From the NCBI GenBank assembly GCA_018389105.1, contig JACATO010000611.1:1-64000 (forward strand): DNA of 64,000 nucleotides. Reading direction: 5' to 3'. Below the pieces are notes generated by a model, which was not told the origin of the DNA, searched no databases, and worked only from the letters and a program-made list of their open reading frames with translations. The stretch is from Nautilus pompilius. Its lineage: Eukaryota; Mollusca; Cephalopoda; Nautilida; Nautilidae. How positions within the stretch are numbered: position 1 is the stretch's first letter; every line of letters starts with the position of its first letter. A program made the position numbers and the translations under genes. This document shows positions 61,970-64,000 of the stretch, one piece after another.

Positions 61970-63180
61970 TGGCTGACAAACAGCTGGAGGACTTCAGCAA
62001 TGAATATACATCTTCCATTATGAAGCTAAAGGTAACTTAATCACTGGATCATCTAATCACTTTTGAATAAAAAAGACCAAAAAATTAGAAATTAAAGAAT
62101 CAGTAAAACATATTGCTTTTCATGGTTTTTTCAAGTTGTGTGCCAGTTCTTTCATTAACATTGATAGTTCCTTCAGGATTTTTTATTTTTCAGATTAAGA
62201 TTTCCCAGTGATGTTTCAGGCTTCCTGATTTTCGACAATATGACCAGCCTAGTCTTCATCTTTTTGTCTTTACAGACTCTAGCAATGCCAAACTCTGAAA
62301 ATTTATCAGCAAAATAATTCCACCAAACTGAAGACAGACAAATGCAGAACACTGATGAAAATTAGACATATTGGGGCAGGCTTAAATCTGATTATTCTTC
62401 ATGTTTATCAAAATGTATATTGGTTTTTGCATCAGATGAACAATTTTTCTAACAAGTAAACTTATACATGGAAACAATATTAGATTAAAAGAAAAAATTA
62501 ATTAATTTCAATGAATTGTTCCAATCAAATGCACCCTGCAGATTACAAGACTGCTGAAAACTCTGCTCCATTATCTTAATCAGCCCCTTTTACATCACGA
62601 TTTGTCCTTAAACAGTTTATCAATATAAACATTTAAAGTTTTTCAGAATTAAATAAAATGTCACAGATTTATTATCCTTGCAATTTAACTAAGTTTTATT
62701 TTTCTTCTACTGCTGACTTTATACAGCAACTGAAAACCTGAAGAGGTACAATAAACATTAAGGTGATAAAATTAGTGAGATGTTGCTATTTTCATGGTGA
62801 ATTTTGCTAAAAGGGCAGACATTCATTGATGGAGGTATTCTTATAAAAAAAACCTGAATGCACAAGATATGTGATGAAACATCGACACAAAGGTCAACTC
62901 TAAAGGGGTAAGATAAATAAACAATTATTTTATCATTTGTGATTAAAATTCCATAATCAAAAAAATTCTATGATGATTTTTTTCCTATTTAGTTCTCTAG
63001 GTTGTTTATTCAGAGTTGTTATTCTTTAGTAGGATTAAGGAAGAATTTTTAAGTGGTGAAGTATCTCTGGCTTTCAATGTTGCTGATAGGAAGTATTTTC
63101 CATTCCACAGAGTGGCTCTTTTTATTTTTCTGTTAAACTGCAGGCTTAATAGACATGTGCTGTATCACTGTCTTTCTTTT
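61970..63180. other. AT-rich DNA, nothing recognised
   Basis: No exon, transposon end or RNA gene identified. Confidence 0.4.
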
Positions 63181-63198
63181 TTTTTTTTAAGAAAGATA

Positions 63199-63329
63199 AT
63201 CTGGAACTGCATAGATGCATGATGGGGCTGGAGGAGAAAAACGGAAAGGGAGCTAGATTTTGGAACAAGGTGCAGGACATCAAAAAGGCTGCGAATGCAG
63301 TGGATGACATCAAGAACCATCACTTCTGG
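63199..63329 (+). CDS. Candidate exon of an unrecognised protein
   Basis: A long polypyrimidine tract (ttctttttttttttttaag, ending near 63191) precedes an open stretch with unusually high codon-like quality for this window: KDNLELHRCMMGLEEKNGKG then ARFWNKVQDIKKAANAVDDI and KNHHF. It ends at cttctg|gtgaga, a good donor; reading through gives W and TGA. The peptide is charged and helical-looking. I do not recognise the family, and neighbouring exons are not visible, so the exact 5' edge (63192 to 63199) is approximate. Confidence 0.5.
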
Positions 63330-63339
63330 TGAGAAAACA

Positions 63340-64000
63340 AAACAAGTTTCAAAAGAAAATAAGGAACAAAATGACATGAAAAGAAATTTGAGTGAAAATG
63401 CTGGGACTAATTTATGTATGTTTTTTTTTAACATGTGACAGTAAGAGCTGCCCTCAATAATTTCTTTTAAATTAATTTTAAAAAAAAACAATGCCACAAT
63501 AAAGAGCTGTTAAAATTAACTGCTCTAGTTTAAACTTTGACATAATTCTCTTGTTCTGTCTTCACAATTGTGATTATGTGGCACCCAGCAGCAGCACAGG
63601 TTTATTGACAACCATCTTTTATTCAGAGTCTTATTAGAGCCACTTTTGCTTTCTCAAAAATGTTTCTTGGAAGCTGGAGTTTTAATAAACCCATTTTCAC
63701 TTTCAGAAAGTTTTCTGAGTTTGGCAGATAGGAAGCTGAACAGCTTCCATCTTTTAACTGCAACAGACACTGATTAAAAACATGGGACTGAGCTACAGTA
63801 TGGCAAATACAAAAGCTGATTTCATTTAGCTGACAGACCCAATTCAACTGTTCTGTGAATTGCTTAATTAGCTTTGTGGTGTTGAAAATGCATTTTTATA
63901 TTAATGCATTAAATTTGGACTCTATTGTATTATTTGGCATTATAAACTCAGAGCAAGACAACAGGTGTCCATTTCTCTCAGGAAAGTACAGAAAATAGAG
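63340..64000. other. AT-rich DNA to the right edge
   Basis: Nothing recognised apart from A/T runs; would be intron if the exon at 63199-63329 is real. Confidence 0.4.

Noticed and set aside
1-64000. CRISPR array, phage or bacterial defence system
   Set aside because: No short spaced repeats, no prokaryotic operons; introns and animal transposons show this is eukaryotic nuclear DNA.

Overview
This is an AT-rich, intron-rich animal nuclear sequence with no operons, no ribosome-binding-site architecture and much transposon debris. The best taxonomic clue is a chemosensory receptor gene on the minus strand (49844-54262). It has one long 5' exon followed by short exons separated by phase-0 introns near the C terminus, the layout known for arthropod gustatory receptors. 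Low GC, catalase remnants and the mariner/Tc1/hAT/pogo mix fit a chelicerate-type arthropod, but another protostome cannot be excluded from sequence alone.

Layout. 1-15330: a head-to-tail tandem array of about 11.2 copies of a ~1.37 kb AT-rich unit. Units are nearly identical, differ mainly by homopolymer indels, and share substitutions in a mosaic way. The left edge of the window is inside the array. 15330-20870: unique AT-rich DNA, a hAT-like terminal fragment (16870), a GC-rich block with YY1-like and NRF1-like motifs (17760-18370) and a Tc1 transposase relic (19060-19450). 20878-22187: three catalase exons covering only the middle of the protein, with a 2-nt deletion, so probably a pseudogene fragment. 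25300-27000: relic of a hAT (ZBED/SCAND3-type) element. 29183-32110: three phase-compatible minus-strand exons of an unrecognised hydrophobic protein. 34990-35816: mariner relic. 39256-40490: mariner with recognisable ~28-bp inverted ends and TA target duplication, transposase broken. 43034-43978: compact pogo/Tc5-type element carrying only the DNA-binding half of a transposase, inserted in a possible PLAT-domain exon. 45060-46100 and 50350-51420: further Tc1/mariner relics. 49844-54262: gustatory-receptor-like gene. 54619-55500: hAT debris. 59035-60009: a second, broken copy of the receptor family. 61130-62000: tRNA-derived SINE head and LINE fragment. 63181-63329: one candidate plus-strand exon.

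The only gene that looks intact over most of its length is the gustatory-receptor-like gene; with the decayed neighbour it points to a local receptor cluster. The least explained feature is the 1.37 kb array, each unit of which carries a TATA-box-like motif but no conserved long reading frame. I found no CRISPR, bacterial or viral system.
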